NCBI GenBank assembly: GCA_009927485.1
Contig: RFMW01000120.1
Span: 1 to 41,651 of the forward strand
Direction: 5' to 3'
DNA length: 41,651 nt
Source: Sphingobacteriia bacterium
GTDB lineage: Bacteria > Bacteroidota > Bacteroidia > UBA7662
The position numbers were made by a program, and so were the translations under genes. Below the pieces are notes generated by a model, which was not told where the DNA came from, searched no databases, and worked only from the letters and a program-made list of their open reading frames with translations. Each line of letters begins with the position of its first letter. Within the stretch, counting starts at the first letter, position 1. This document shows, one piece after another, positions 41,145 through 41,651 of this stretch.

Positions 41145-41651
41145 TCAAGGGCTTTGAATTCGATCCAGTATTTGATAGGCTACCTTGAGGGCTTCGTAAC
41201 CTTCTTCGATGCTAACAGCCTCGTTGAGGTTGTATTGGATGCAATGACCAAAGGCATCCAGCTCATCCCGAATAGCATTGGTGGGCTCCAATTGAGGTCT
41301 TTCGAAGGCAATGTACCTGGAGGGCTTATCCGGACCAAGTTGAATTTCTTGCCAGGCTTTGGAGTTGACCGGCTGGTCTTCGAGTTCGATGATTTCGAGC
41401 TCCTTGTCCAAGAAATCCAAGGACAAGTAGGCGTTGCTTTGGAACAAGCGCATTTTGCGCATGCTTTTCATGGAAATTCGGCTGGCCGTAAGATTTGCCA
41501 CCGTACCGTTATGAAACTCAATGCGAGCATTGGCAATATCCGGGGTGGCTGAGACAATGGAAACACCGCTTGCACGGATGTCCCGGATCTCTGATTTGAC
41601 CATGGCCAGAACCAGATCGATATCGTGGATCATCAAATCCAGAACAATGGA
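41145..41651 (-). CDS. Gfo/Idh/MocA-family oxidoreductase, C-terminal part
   Basis: The frame is open to the window edge, so the N-terminal NAD-binding domain is missing. About 168 residues remain. The segment VLDLMIHDIDLVLAMVKSEI holds the Asp and His of the family's substrate site motif (D...H). DIANARIEFHNGTVANLTASRIS follows as the typical beta-sheet strands of the C-terminal dimerisation domain, and KMRLFQSNAYLSLDFLDKE is very characteristic of one Bacteroidota subgroup. Members oxidise or epimerise sugars and inositols, often nucleotide sugars for surface glycans. The stop overlaps a TTG next to the lipoprotein start, suggesting coupled translation with the polysaccharide genes. The substrate is unknown. 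Confidence 0.87.
   Translation of the reverse strand, partial: SIVLDLMIHDIDLVLAMVKSEIRDIRASGVSIVSATPDIANARIEFHNGTVANLTASRISMKSMRKMRLFQSNAYLSLDFLDKELEIIELEDQPVNSKAWQEIQLGPDKPSRYIAFERPQLEPTNAIRDELDAFGHCIQYNLNEAVSIEEGYEALKVAYQILDRIQSP

Noticed and set aside
1-41651. CRISPR arrays, tRNA or rRNA genes, insertion sequences, phage or conjugation modules
   Set aside because: No regularly spaced repeats, cloverleaf-like segments with CCA ends, transposase motifs or integrase genes were seen on either strand.

Overview
The window reads as a chromosomal segment of a member of the Bacteroidota, probably from the gliding, type IX secretion (T9SS) lineages. The evidence is a gliding lipoprotein GldH, two PorG-like barrels, a PorE-architecture OmpA protein, one cargo with a type A sorting tail and two giant cargos with type B (gliding-motility-type) C-termini, plus LPS genes and promoter boxes matching the Bacteroidota TAnnTTTG -7 element. 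I cannot place it below phylum/class level. Genes are densely packed, often joined by 1-8 nt overlaps. I see no tRNA, rRNA, CRISPR array, insertion sequence or phage module.

Region 1 (1-1862, + strand): the end of a ZapA-like cell division gene, then RNase Y, which carries two compensating single-base frameshifts. Region 2 (1865-13713, - strand): a run of eleven genes read cvpA, pabA/trpG-type glutaminase, nadK, porG-like, porG-like, uppS, bamA, skp/ompH, skp/ompH, PorE-like OmpA protein, purM. It joins outer membrane biogenesis (undecaprenyl carrier, BAM insertase, Skp chaperones, T9SS barrels) with NAD(P), folate/tryptophan and purine metabolism.

Region 3 (13764-18346): RlpA-like DPBB protein, a secreted zinc-dependent phospholipase C-like protein, a CxxCH lipoprotein coupled to a DUF4920 lipoprotein, rpsT with a clear terminator, radC, and a small T9SS type A cargo with its own terminator. 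Region 4 (18349-23658): the holB-ricT-gldH operon, divergent sixA, a POTRA-less Omp85-like barrel and a DUF3109 cysteine-cluster protein.

Region 5 (23635-31971): two tandem paralogous T9SS type B giant surface proteins and a gamma-carbonic anhydrase family protein. Region 6 (32063-38771): a tiny cytochrome b5-fold protein, a zinc-ribbon coiled-coil protein and Nif3-like protein, lpxK overlapping a Porin_10-type putative porin, and a conserved secreted protein usually mislabelled 'asparagine synthetase B'. Region 7 (38783-41651, - strand): a Gfo/Idh/MocA oxidoreductase (cut by the window edge), a lipoprotein and an initiating sugar transferase, which look like the end of a surface polysaccharide operon.

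No single locus is clearly a new system. The points most worth checking are the double frameshift in rny, the CxxCH/DUF4920 lipoprotein pair, the secreted amidotransferase-fold protein, the doubled PorG genes next to bamA, the tandem giant adhesins, and small hairpins that sit on most convergent gene junctions.
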